The notes under the pieces were generated by a model. That model ran no database searches. It had not been told where the DNA came from and saw nothing but the letters and a program-made list of their open reading frames with translations. A DNA stretch of 14,667 bases, from NCBI GenBank assembly GCA_964342835.1, contig CAYFGJ010000016.1, positions 1-14,667 on the forward strand. Reading direction: 5' to 3'. The stretch comes from GCA-2716945 sp964342835 (GTDB lineage Bacteria; Pseudomonadota; Gammaproteobacteria; GCA-002705445; GCA-002716945). Position 1 is the stretch's first letter. The number at the start of each line of letters is the position of its first letter. Both the position numbers and the translations under genes were made by a program. Shown here one piece after another: positions 1 to 7,658 of the stretch.

Positions 1-1
1 T

Positions 2-496
2 ATTGTAAAAGATAGGTTTGGTGAAGGTTGTTCTTACATAAAACTTTATAGAAATATAAAGTATATAATTAATAATAGATATGATCAAAATAAAATTATT
101 CAACCATATATAGAAGGGCAAAACCTGAGCCTTTCAGTATTTTTTAATAATAATAGTTTTTATTTATTATCTGTGAATAAACAAAATATTTTTTTAAATA
201 AAGATAATTATTTAAAATTAAAAAGTATTTTAGTAAATGTAACGATATCATTTGAAGAAAAAATTTATTCCCTAATTGAAAAAATTTATAATGCTTTTCC
301 TGGCTTATATGGTTATGTAGGAATTGATATTCTTATCAAAAATAATAATATTTTTGTTGTAGAAATTAATCCAAGACTTACTACTTCTTTTGCTGGAATA
401 AAATATACTAAAGGCATTAATCTCTTAGATTTATTTTTAAAATATGAATCATATAAGGATGTTATATCAGGGAGGAAGGTTTTAATAAAGATATGA
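2..496 (+). CDS. ATP-grasp ligase, MfnD-like, 5'-truncated
   Basis: This is the C-terminal 164 residues of an ATP-grasp enzyme; the frame is open to the left edge, so the start lies outside the window. A GTG at 173 is in frame but internal, because the frame upstream of it encodes family-like sequence (KDRFGEGC, then QPYIEGQNLSLSV). The end carries the metal-binding ATP-grasp signature VVEINPRLTTSFAGI, with its Glu and Asn, preceded by GYVGIDIL. In methanogens the COG1821 ATP-grasp enzyme MfnD ligates glutamate to tyramine in methanofuran synthesis, and relatives occur in the C1-carrier gene clusters of methylotrophic bacteria. The next gene is MfnF-like and begins in a 4-base ATGA overlap, which supports this role. 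The exact substrate is inferred; another cofactor amide ligase remains possible. Confidence 0.75.
   Translation: MVKDRFGEGCSYIKLYRNIKYIINNRYDQNKIIQPYIEGQNLSLSVFFNNNSFYLLSVNKQNIFLNKDNYLKLKSILVNVTISFEEKIYSLIEKIYNAFPGLYGYVGIDILIKNNNIFVVEINPRLTTSFAGIKYTKGINLLDLFLKYESYKDVISGRKVLIKI
470..479 (+). promoter_or_regulatory. Shine-Dalgarno-like purine run ahead of the mfnF-like gene
   Basis: GGGAGGAAGG is a strong anti-16S match lying inside the end of the ATP-grasp gene. It ends 13 bases before the ATG at 493, which is longer than usual spacing. No other start codon lies closer in that frame, so it may act together with the ATGA coupled stop-start, or be coincidental. Confidence 0.35.
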
Positions 497-1548
497 AAAA
501 TTCAAATCATAATGATATATATATAGCATGGGATATTGGAGGTGCATATACTAAATATGCTATCGAACAAAATAGTCAAGTCAGATGTTATGTACAAAAA
601 TGTGAATTATGGAAAAACTTTTTCGAACTAAAAGATTTAATTTCTAGAATATTAAAAAAATTTAAGAACAAAAAAATAATAAATTTAATAACTATGTCAG
701 GTGAAATGTGTGACATTTTTGAAAATCGAGAAATTGGTGTAAAGAAAATAATAAATCATTTTAAAAGTTTAAAAAGTACTAGCTATATTTTTACTAAAAA
801 TAAATTATTTTTTGATATAAAGTCTAATAATTTTTCAGTAAATAATATTGCATCAATGAATTGGATTGCAACTTCAAATTTTTTAGCAAATAGAGTAGAA
901 AATTGTATTGGTATAGATATTGGTTCAACAACTACTGATATTATTCTTATCAAAAATAATAAAATAATTAACAGAAGAATTAATGATTTTACCGGGTTAA
1001 TTAATCATGAATTATTATACTCAGGAATATTAAGAACCCCCATATATGCTTTGACTCATGAAATTAAGTATAGAAATAAAAAATATAAAATTATACCTGA
1101 GAATTTTGCTAATATGTCTGATATCTATAGGTTATTAGCTTATCTTAAACCTGCATATGATTACTCTTCAACCAGTGATAATAGATCAAAATCAAATATA
1201 AATAATATGAAGAGATTGAGTAGAATTTTTGGATTTGATTATCATTCTACAAAAAAAGATCTTTTATTTATGCTAAGTAAAAAAATATTTACTATACATA
1301 TGGATCATATTAGTAGTAACATAAAATATCATTTACAACAAAAATATGTAAAGACTAAAGATCTGAAAATTGTTGGTATAGGGATTGGTAAATTTTTAAT
1401 TAGATTAATCTGTAAAAAAAATAATTGGAGATATATAGATTTTAATGAATATTGTACACATAAAACGGTTGGAATATATCAGCCATCTGATATAGCCCCT
1501 GCCTATTCATTAATTCCTTTATTAAGTAATTATGAGAAAAATACATAA
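493..1548 (+). CDS. MfnF-like ASKHA-fold protein (hydantoinase/oxoprolinase type), methanofuran-type cofactor synthesis
   Basis: A 351-residue protein of the hydantoinase/oxoprolinase-like COG1548 group, annotated in bacteria as an H4MPT-linked C1 transfer pathway protein. Two nucleotide-binding-like motifs are visible: WDIGGAYTK near residues 13-21, and IGIDIGSTTTD at about residues 140-148. A glycine-rich GIGIGKFL and the C-terminal APAYSLIPLL also fit the family. In Methanocaldococcus, MfnF joins the activated aminomethylfuran unit to gamma-glutamyl-tyramine, forming the core of methanofuran; bacterial relatives are thought to do the same for methylofuran. The start is ATG in an ATGA overlap with the upstream ATP-grasp gene, and the end overlaps pabB by 17 bases, so the three are probably co-transcribed. 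Family membership is secure; the reaction is inferred from the archaeal enzyme. Confidence 0.8.
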   Translation: MKNSNHNDIYIAWDIGGAYTKYAIEQNSQVRCYVQKCELWKNFFELKDLISRILKKFKNKKIINLITMSGEMCDIFENREIGVKKIINHFKSLKSTSYIFTKNKLFFDIKSNNFSVNNIASMNWIATSNFLANRVENCIGIDIGSTTTDIILIKNNKIINRRINDFTGLINHELLYSGILRTPIYALTHEIKYRNKKYKIIPENFANMSDIYRLLAYLKPAYDYSSTSDNRSKSNINNMKRLSRIFGFDYHSTKKDLLFMLSKKIFTIHMDHISSNIKYHLQQKYVKTKDLKIVGIGIGKFLIRLICKKNNWRYIDFNEYCTHKTVGIYQPSDIAPAYSLIPLLSNYEKNT

Positions 1549-2923
1549 AGAAATATTTGATTATCATGAACATAGTAATGAAATTTTTAATTTAATCAGA
1601 AATGAAGACTGGGCAGTATTCTTAAATAGTAACAATAAAATATTCACTGAACAAAGATATGATATTATATCAGCGCAACCTATAAAAAAAATTATTACTT
1701 ATCAAAATGCAACTATAATCGAAGAGAAAGGATCAAAACAAGTATTTAGAGATGATCCAATATCTATTGTGAATGATGTTATGAAAGATGAGTTTCATAA
1801 CGATCATAAAGATCTTCCATTTACTGGTGGAGCGATTGGATATTTCTCATATGATTTAGGTAATAAGATAGAATCTATAAAAAAAACTCCATATGATGAT
1901 TTGGATATACCTATTTTAGCTTTTGGAATATATGAATGGGCTATTATCATTGATCATTTAAAAAAAGAAATTATACTTATTTATAAAACAAAAACAGATT
2001 TAATTAATAGTTTAATAGATAAAATTAGTTCAAAATCTTTTTCAAAAATAAAGGATGATAATCTGAAAATAACAAATAAATGTACTTCTAATTTGACCTA
2101 TGATGAATACATAGAAAAATTTAATCGTATAAAGTCATATATTGAAAAAGGAGATTGCTATCAAATTAATTTTTCTCAAAGGTTTTCATTTGATTATACG
2201 GGTGATACCTGGAATATTTATAATAAACTTCTTCCTACATATCATTCCCCATACTCAGTTTATATTAATTATCCTTTTGTGAAAATATTAAGTTATTCTC
2301 CAGAAAGATTCTTAAATATTGATAATGATTTTGTTCAAACAAAACCAATTAAAGGCACACGACCAATGATTTATGATAAATTACGAGATTCTGCAATTAA
2401 AAAAGATTTGTTATTATCTAAAAAAGATAGAGCAGAGCATTTAATGATTGTTGATTTATTAAGAAATGATTTAGGCAAAAATTGTGAATATGGCAGTATT
2501 AATGTAAAAAGCTTATTTGATATAGAAACATTTGCAAATGTCCATCATTTAGTTAGTACTATTGAAGGAAAGATTTCAAAAAAAAGTAATATTTTTAATC
2601 TTATTAATGGTTGTTTTCCTGGAGGTTCAATCACTGGAGCACCAAAAATACGTGCTATGCAAATAATAAATGAGTTGGAACCAAATGCAAGAAGCATTTA
2701 TTGTGGATCAATTGGATATATAAGCTCTAATAAAAAAGCTGATCTAAATATCGCAATCAGAACAATGATAGCAATAAACAAAAAAATATATTTTTGGGGA
2801 GGGGGAGGTATTGTGTATGATTCTAATGCTGAATCAGAATATCAGGAAACTTTGGATAAAATTAAACCTATTTTAGATATTTTTGAGTCTAATGTTTTGC
2901 AATTTCCAAAGAAACTTGGTTGA
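1532..2923 (+). CDS. pabB: Aminodeoxychorismate synthase component I
   Basis: A 463-residue chorismate-binding enzyme that aminates chorismate to 4-amino-4-deoxychorismate, on the way to p-aminobenzoate for folate and for the methanopterin arylamine. PIKGTRP places a lysine at residue 274, the same number as the covalent-catalysis Lys274 of E. coli PabB; this favours PabB over anthranilate synthase. Other family blocks follow in order: DRAEHLMIVDLLRNDLG, VHHLVSTIEG, GCFPGGSITGAPK, GSIGYISSNKKADLNIAIRTM, and GGGIVYDSNAESEYQET. No glutamine amidotransferase domain is fused, so PabA must be encoded elsewhere. The start overlaps the MfnF-like gene by 17 bases. The 3' end overlaps the convergent mfnB by 35 bases. 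Its place among cofactor genes suggests p-aminobenzoate supply for tetrahydromethanopterin. Confidence 0.93.
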   Translation: MRKIHKEIFDYHEHSNEIFNLIRNEDWAVFLNSNNKIFTEQRYDIISAQPIKKIITYQNATIIEEKGSKQVFRDDPISIVNDVMKDEFHNDHKDLPFTGGAIGYFSYDLGNKIESIKKTPYDDLDIPILAFGIYEWAIIIDHLKKEIILIYKTKTDLINSLIDKISSKSFSKIKDDNLKITNKCTSNLTYDEYIEKFNRIKSYIEKGDCYQINFSQRFSFDYTGDTWNIYNKLLPTYHSPYSVYINYPFVKILSYSPERFLNIDNDFVQTKPIKGTRPMIYDKLRDSAIKKDLLLSKKDRAEHLMIVDLLRNDLGKNCEYGSINVKSLFDIETFANVHHLVSTIEGKISKKSNIFNLINGCFPGGSITGAPKIRAMQIINELEPNARSIYCGSIGYISSNKKADLNIAIRTMIAINKKIYFWGGGGIVYDSNAESEYQETLDKIKPILDIFESNVLQFPKKLG

Positions 2924-3569
2924 GCAAATCTAAACTAATTGTATTTCTATTATTTTCATTAATACAAACTAACCCACGAACTCCAAGAAAATCTGGCTTT
3001 AATAGTTTAAGCTCTTTTATATCATTAAAATTTAATGAACCTGAAATACCACAAAACATTTCTCTTTTATTCATTATATTTATGAACTCTTTTATCATTT
3101 CTTTCGATAATAATTCTGTAGTAGATATACCATTTTTATTATATGTATCAATCATTATTCCTTTATAACCAATACATGCAAGTTTTTCTGCAATATCTAA
3201 ATTAAACTCTTTGTCTGCAAACATCACACATATAGGATAAGTTTTTTTAAAATCAATCTGATTTAGTAATTTCTGATGTTCATTAAAATACTTATATTCA
3301 AATAACCCTATTTTTATATAATTAATTTCCAAGTTTATTGCTCTTTTAATATTTTCTACATTATTATTATTATTAGGATTTACATGATTTCCTATAGTTA
3401 CACTTATAGTATGGTTTGATAATATTTTTTTAACATTATTCATAATATCATTTCCTACAAAACCTAATGCTCCATCACTTATATTTTTTAAATCTATAAT
3501 GTCTATATTAGCGCTAATTATTTCATGTGCTTCTTGTTCATTCTTTATACTAGCTAAAAACTTAGTCAT
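2889..3569 (-). CDS. mfnB: (5-formylfuran-3-yl)methyl phosphate synthase (DUF556 family)
   Basis: A 226-residue TIM-barrel enzyme that makes the furan phosphate precursor of methanofuran from two triose phosphates (glyceraldehyde 3-phosphate). Residues matching the catalytic set of the Methanocaldococcus enzyme are visible: Asp26 and Lys28 in DIIDLKN, Lys86 in YIKIGL, and Asp141 in MIDTYNKNG. The GALG after the first motif and GVRG near residue 197 also fit. The phosphate-binding end is more divergent than in archaea (VCINENNRN where CRGGDRN is usual). The length matches the family. It is the last gene of the minus-strand operon; its start overlaps the DUF447 gene by 8 bases and its stop lies inside pabB. 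With MfnD- and MfnF-like genes on the other strand, it points to methylofuran synthesis. Confidence 0.88.
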   Translation of the reverse strand: MTKFLASIKNEQEAHEIISANIDIIDLKNISDGALGFVGNDIMNNVKKILSNHTISVTIGNHVNPNNNNNVENIKRAINLEINYIKIGLFEYKYFNEHQKLLNQIDFKKTYPICVMFADKEFNLDIAEKLACIGYKGIMIDTYNKNGISTTELLSKEMIKEFINIMNKREMFCGISGSLNFNDIKELKLLKPDFLGVRGLVCINENNRNTISLDLLNQVSLEIAKH

Positions 3570-4122
3570 TCTTATTTTTATAGTTTTGAATTTTTTTTTC
3601 TATCCACTTCCAAGCATCTATTTCATTTGAGCCAGCTGTTTTGTCTATACCAATTTTCAAGTATTTTATTTCATTTTCTATTTTTTCCATAGGTATTATA
3701 CCTAATCTACTTATTAATACAGATGCTTCAATTACAGAAAATTGTGCTCTATTAAATCCATGAAAAGGTAAATGTATTTTTTTATCTATAATAATACATT
3801 CAATTTTTGGTCTTATATCATCATCAATAATATTTTTTACTTCTATATTTAAATGAGTATTTGCATTACTTAATCTGGGAACATCAAAGTTTTTATTTTC
3901 ACTTGTATTCCAATCTTTTTTATATCCAGAAACTATCCCTGCAAATATTCTAACATCATCAGTAAAATTTATAGTTGCCTTACCATTATTTTTCAAATTT
4001 TCTAAAGTTATTGATGGTTTGAATGGTTTAATTATTAAAGATTCAGATTTCATTTGTACGCCCATCGGAGCTATATGAATATCATCTGAAGATCTAGTAA
4101 TTACGATTGATTCATGAATCAT
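3562..4122 (-). CDS. DUF447-family protein, probable FMN-binding split-barrel fold, C1-cofactor associated
   Basis: A 186-residue protein resembling DUF447 (PF04289), a family found in methanogens and in bacteria carrying tetrahydromethanopterin-linked C1 genes. The start MIHESIVITRSSDDIHIAPMGV is typical, with the HIAPMG block at about residues 16-21, and FHGFNRAQFSVIEASVLISRLG at about 120-140 is the second recognisable block. No membrane segment or signal peptide is seen. It starts in a 4-base ATGA overlap with the DHPS-like gene and ends 8 bases inside mfnB, so it is translated as part of that operon. The biochemical function is not known to me; the fold suggests flavin or pterin binding, which is inference. 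Confidence 0.75.
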   Translation of the reverse strand: MIHESIVITRSSDDIHIAPMGVQMKSESLIIKPFKPSITLENLKNNGKATINFTDDVRIFAGIVSGYKKDWNTSENKNFDVPRLSNANTHLNIEVKNIIDDDIRPKIECIIIDKKIHLPFHGFNRAQFSVIEASVLISRLGIIPMEKIENEIKYLKIGIDKTAGSNEIDAWKWIEKKIQNYKNKND

Positions 4123-5504
4123 TTTTTATATGTTGGTCCAGTTGGTTTAAAAACCATTTTATCATCTTCATCATCTTCAACCAAGCAACCCCATTTAAGT
4201 TCTTCATCTTGCGAATAAAATTTACCTATCTGATAAGCAATTTGAGCCCTAGCTAATTCAACGCCTAGATAAAATGCATGTCCAGTATCTTGTCCAACTT
4301 TCAAATGTTCGAAGAAATCAAAAGGATCTTTAAAAGTATGGAATCCGTCTCTATTAAATAAATGTATTCCTTCTTGAGTAACGATAATTCTATAACTAGG
4401 ATCACGGATATTTTTAGATAATTCTATAACTTCATCGTATGTATATTTGTATGGTTTATCTTCATGGGTTACAAGCAGTTGATTGCTAATATGTTTTGGT
4501 GTCATTTCATTTTCACTAGAAGCATGAATAATCCTTCTAGCTAAGTCAGTTTCTTTAATTACCGTTCTACAATGATCACTTACTTGCGTTGTTAGGACAT
4601 GATTAAGTTTTAATTCAGACATAATGCCCAACAATACAAGTGTTATTCCGGTAGTATCTGCATGAGTTAATTCCGTTATGTTTCCAGTTCCCATCATTAT
4701 GTGTATATCAGGATATTTTTCTCTAAGTTGTGTATATCTTGCTAAAGATTTTGTAAAACCAAAATGTATAGGATCTAGGATAGGATCAGCAATAAATGTT
4801 CTTTTTAATTTGATACATTTTTCTATTACTTCATAGAGTGTATTCATATTTCCATTCTGAGGTATCAACACTGGATTCGATTCTACTTCATCTAATATAA
4901 AAATATTATCTGACTTTATACTTAATAAGTAATCAGCTCCTGATTTGCCACCAGCAATTAGTTCATCGTTATTGTGTGAATCTACACTTACATAAAAGTC
5001 TTGTTTTTTTAATTCTTGTATTGTTTCAGCCAAATGTTCAAATTTAACATTAGGCAAACAACCAATATCAATTACATCTGCACCTTCATTACGATATGTT
5101 GTGGCTATTTCCAGAATTTGTGGAATATTTAAATTTGGCGCATCTGTTATTTCTGCAAAAATAGATATTTCATATTTTGATAAATCAAAATTTAATGACT
5201 CTCTACCAAATAAGGTAGGTAAGTCTTTTAGTTCATCAGGACCTCTAACAACAGCAATACTAAGCTTTTCACTTAATTCTTTTATATCCCCTCTTACTCT
5301 TCCAGGTAAAACTAGTTTAGTAAATCCTTCTATATTTCCAATGCGCCTATGAATCATATCAGTAGTCAATAGAGCAGCTACGTTTATACTTAAATTTCTG
5401 ATTTCATAGGTAAATTCTTTATCATCTATTTGATCTAAAACTCTCTTTAGATTTTTTTCTGCTAATTTCCCTGTTATAAATAATATATTTTCTTTTAGAT
5501 CCAT
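4119..5504 (-). CDS. Dihydropteroate synthase-related protein (DUF6513 plus pterin-binding TIM barrel), H4MPT pathway
   Basis: A 461-residue protein of the DHPS-related family found in methanogens and H4MPT-using methylotrophs. Residues 1 to about 110 form an N-terminal domain with no counterpart in ordinary FolP (DUF6513 type). A DHPS-like barrel follows: FAEITDAPN near 117, EGADVIDIGC near 140-149, VSVDSHNND near 172-180, FIADPILDPIHFGF near 237-250, and MGTGNITELTHADTTG near 271-286. About 130 further residues follow and end in an acidic, lysine-rich tail. A Methanocaldococcus relative (MJ0301) was reported to have dihydropteroate synthase activity, so joining a pterin to a p-aminobenzoate-derived arylamine is plausible. 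It overlaps the flavoprotein gene by 10 bases and the DUF447 gene by 4. The family is confident; the precise step is not proven. Confidence 0.82.
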   Translation of the reverse strand: MDLKENILFITGKLAEKNLKRVLDQIDDKEFTYEIRNLSINVAALLTTDMIHRRIGNIEGFTKLVLPGRVRGDIKELSEKLSIAVVRGPDELKDLPTLFGRESLNFDLSKYEISIFAEITDAPNLNIPQILEIATTYRNEGADVIDIGCLPNVKFEHLAETIQELKKQDFYVSVDSHNNDELIAGGKSGADYLLSIKSDNIFILDEVESNPVLIPQNGNMNTLYEVIEKCIKLKRTFIADPILDPIHFGFTKSLARYTQLREKYPDIHIMMGTGNITELTHADTTGITLVLLGIMSELKLNHVLTTQVSDHCRTVIKETDLARRIIHASSENEMTPKHISNQLLVTHEDKPYKYTYDEVIELSKNIRDPSYRIIVTQEGIHLFNRDGFHTFKDPFDFFEHLKVGQDTGHAFYLGVELARAQIAYQIGKFYSQDEELKWGCLVEDDEDDKMVFKPTGPTYKK

Positions 5505-6028
5505 TTTTTCAATGCTAATTTTAGTTCATCTACATTATTTACTACATCAGTATTTTTGAATTTTTTTAATAATTCGTAATTTTTTAAATCAATTTCTCTA
5601 GGATATAATGTCACCATTTTCTTTGGAGCTTCAGTTATAACAACAGGTTCAGTATCACAAGCAAAAACAATTGAAAATATATTACATTTACCAGCTTGAG
5701 CGAAAATATTTGTTATTAAATTATCTGACATACCATAAGCCATTTGTGCAACGGTATTTGATGTTGCTGGAGATATTACAAGTAATTTGTAAATATTTTC
5801 ATAAAATAAACTCACTGGTGCCGAACTAGCAGTTACATCTTTAAATATTTTTATTCCTTCTTTTTTAAGATCATTTAAATTATATCCATACCATTTCAAT
5901 ACTTCTTCTCCAGCCTTACTTAAAAAAAGATCAACATCATTTAATGATCTAATAATTTCCATAGACTCTTTCAAGTAATGGCCAGACCCAGTTAACCCCC
6001 AAGCAATTCTTTTTTCTGATTCAGTCAT
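5495..6028 (-). CDS. UbiX-like flavoprotein, dihydromethanopterin reductase/AfpA-like
   Basis: A 177-residue flavoprotein of the UbiX/dihydromethanopterin reductase (acceptor) type. The N-terminus KRIAWGLTGSGHYLKES is the FMN phosphate-binding loop. KLLVISPATSNTVAQMAYGMSDNLITN at about residues 82-108 is the second conserved flavin-site block, and ITEAPKKMVTLYPREID is characteristic of the archaeal AfpA/DmrB group rather than of UbiX or Dfp. DmrB reduces dihydromethanopterin to the active tetrahydro form, and a relative named afpA sits in the Methylobacterium H4MPT cluster. Position fits: it lies between mobA (8-base overlap) and the DHPS-like gene (10-base overlap). A different flavin-dependent step in the pathway remains possible. 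Confidence 0.75.
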   Translation of the reverse strand: MTESEKRIAWGLTGSGHYLKESMEIIRSLNDVDLFLSKAGEEVLKWYGYNLNDLKKEGIKIFKDVTASSAPVSLFYENIYKLLVISPATSNTVAQMAYGMSDNLITNIFAQAGKCNIFSIVFACDTEPVVITEAPKKMVTLYPREIDLKNYELLKKFKNTDVVNNVDELKLALKKWI

Positions 6029-6632
6029 TTTTTATATTATCTAAAATTTGATTTTTATATTTTTCTAATTCATTCGTATCATTTATATTAACAAACATCT
6101 CAATATATTGTGAGAAATCTACTAAATTTGTTGAGTTTTTTTTAAACCAAAGGTCTATCTTCCTTTGATCAGTTTTAAGAAAATCTTCTAAATTATTGAC
6201 TAATTTTTTTTTATACATTGAATATACTGGTTGAATTCTTTTTCCATCATGTGCAACATTTATATCATAGTTATCATTTAAAGAGATCATTTTCTCAAAA
6301 AAAATATCTTTGATGAATGGTCCATCACAAGGTACAGTTATCATATATTCTGTATCTATCATTAATAATCCTGAGTGTATTCCTGCAAGAGGTCCTTGGA
6401 AACCTTTCTTTATATCTTTGCATATCACCATACCCATTGATTCATATTTCTCAAAATTTCTATTAACATTAACGATTACATCTTTTGAATATTTCTTGGC
6501 AATGTTACTTATATAATTAATTATATAATTACCATCTATACTCATTAAACCTTTATCAATACCTTCCATTCGTGTAGCTTTACCACCAGCGAGTATTAAT
6601 GTTGTTAATTGATTTTTCTTAATTTTATTCAT
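6021..6632 (-). CDS. mobA: Molybdenum cofactor guanylyltransferase
   Basis: A 203-residue nucleotidyltransferase that transfers GMP to Mo-molybdopterin, giving the guanine dinucleotide form used by formate dehydrogenases and similar enzymes. It has the full set of motifs: LILAGGKATRMEGIDKG at residues 12-28, GPLAGIHSGL at 80-89, PCDGP at 101-105 with the metal-binding Asp103, IQPVYSMY, and FVNINDTNELEKY near the end. The length is normal. ATG at 6632 is 48 bases from the divergent dusA start, and no clear Shine-Dalgarno site precedes it (only a weak AGTAG). It is the first gene of the minus-strand operon leading to the pterin and furan genes, which ties molybdoenzyme maturation to C1 oxidation. 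Confidence 0.92.
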   Translation of the reverse strand: MNKIKKNQLTTLILAGGKATRMEGIDKGLMSIDGNYIINYISNIAKKYSKDVIVNVNRNFEKYESMGMVICKDIKKGFQGPLAGIHSGLLMIDTEYMITVPCDGPFIKDIFFEKMISLNDNYDINVAHDGKRIQPVYSMYKKKLVNNLEDFLKTDQRKIDLWFKKNSTNLVDFSQYIEMFVNINDTNELEKYKNQILDNIKND

Positions 6633-6688
6633 AATCTACTATTTAATTTTTTTGTCTCATATATAATAGAATAACCTAGCATGATCAA
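6633..6688. promoter_or_regulatory. Candidate divergent promoters for mobA (-) and dusA (+)
   Basis: On the minus strand TTGATC (6688-6683) and TATATA (6665-6660) are 17 bases apart and would give a leader of about 20 bases for mobA. On the plus strand TATAAT (6662-6667) would start transcription only about 6-7 bases before the dusA ATG; no clear -35 box is seen. The two -10 boxes overlap, so the promoters could compete. AT-rich DNA gives such matches by chance, hence the modest confidence. Confidence 0.4.
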
Positions 6689-7658
6689 TAAGCGAATATA
6701 TTTAGCTCCTATGGTTGGAAGAACAGATAAGCATTTTAGAACGCTTGTACGGATTTTATCTAAAAATATTAATCTATATACTGAAATGATTACATGTGAT
6801 GCATATTTGAATACCAATAGAAAAACATATAAAGTTAAAAAAAGCGAACATCCTATTACTATTCAATTAGCTGGTACTGATCCTTATAAATTTGCCAAGT
6901 GTTCAGAAATTGCTGAAACTAACGGATATGATGAAATAAATCTCAATATTGGATGTCCAAGTAGTAAAGTTTTAAAAGGCCAGTTTGGTGCTATCTTGAT
7001 GAATTATCCAGAAAAAGTTTCACAATGTGTGAAGGAAATTAAAAAAAGTTGTTCTTTACCAATATCTATCAAAACAAGATTAGGACTAGGGTATGATAAA
7101 AATTTAGATAGATTGAGAAAATTAATTGATATGACTGAAAATTCAGGATGTACAAATTTCATTATTCATGCAAGAAATGCAATATTGGGAAAATTAAGTC
7201 CTAAAAAAAATAGAACAATACCCGAATTAAGATATCAAGATGTTTTATTTATAAAAAATATTTATCCCGATTTAAAAATTATATTAAATGGGGGTATTTC
7301 AACACTTGATGATATTAAATGTAATATAAAACATTATGATGGAATAATGATTGGAAGAAAAATTTATGATGATCCTCTATTTCTTTTAAAGTTAGAAAAA
7401 GAATTTTTTCATATTAATAAAGATATTATAATTGAAGATATTTTATTTAAGTATAAAATGTATATGGATAATGAAATTAAAAGAGGTGAAAATAAATATT
7501 ATATGTTGAGACATTTATATAATCTCTATTGTAAAACCTCATACTCAAAAAAATGGAAAAATTATTTATCTTCCATAATGCAAAATAAATTAAATTTTGA
7601 AAATTTATTAAATTTTTCAGCTACTTATAATGAAAAGAAAATATCAATTAACAGCTAA
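6681..7658 (+). CDS. dusA: tRNA-dihydrouridine synthase A
   Basis: A 325-residue FMN enzyme that reduces uridines in the tRNA D-loop. The N-terminus YLAPMVGRTDKHFR is the DusA hallmark, followed by LYTEMITCDAYL, QLAGTDP and INLNIGCPS, in which Cys92 corresponds to the catalytic cysteine (Cys93 in Thermus Dus). KTRLGLGYD, HARNAILGKLSPKKNR and NGGIS...DGIMIGRKIYDDP complete the barrel and flavin phosphate site. The usual FGACLM reads FGAILM here, a change away from the catalytic cysteine. The ATG has no Shine-Dalgarno sequence and may sit on a nearly leaderless transcript. The 3' end overlaps the next gene by 29 bases. Confidence 0.93.
   Translation: MINKRIYLAPMVGRTDKHFRTLVRILSKNINLYTEMITCDAYLNTNRKTYKVKKSEHPITIQLAGTDPYKFAKCSEIAETNGYDEINLNIGCPSSKVLKGQFGAILMNYPEKVSQCVKEIKKSCSLPISIKTRLGLGYDKNLDRLRKLIDMTENSGCTNFIIHARNAILGKLSPKKNRTIPELRYQDVLFIKNIYPDLKIILNGGISTLDDIKCNIKHYDGIMIGRKIYDDPLFLLKLEKEFFHINKDIIIEDILFKYKMYMDNEIKRGENKYYMLRHLYNLYCKTSYSKKWKNYLSSIMQNKLNFENLLNFSATYNEKKISINS

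Noticed and set aside
173..496. Short gene beginning at GTG 173
   Set aside because: The frame is open to the window edge and the upstream part encodes matching ATP-grasp sequence, so this is the end of a truncated gene.
6629..6817. 62-codon minus-strand frame over the start of dusA
   Set aside because: It is antisense to the conserved dusA N-terminus and would overlap the mobA start region; no domain is seen.
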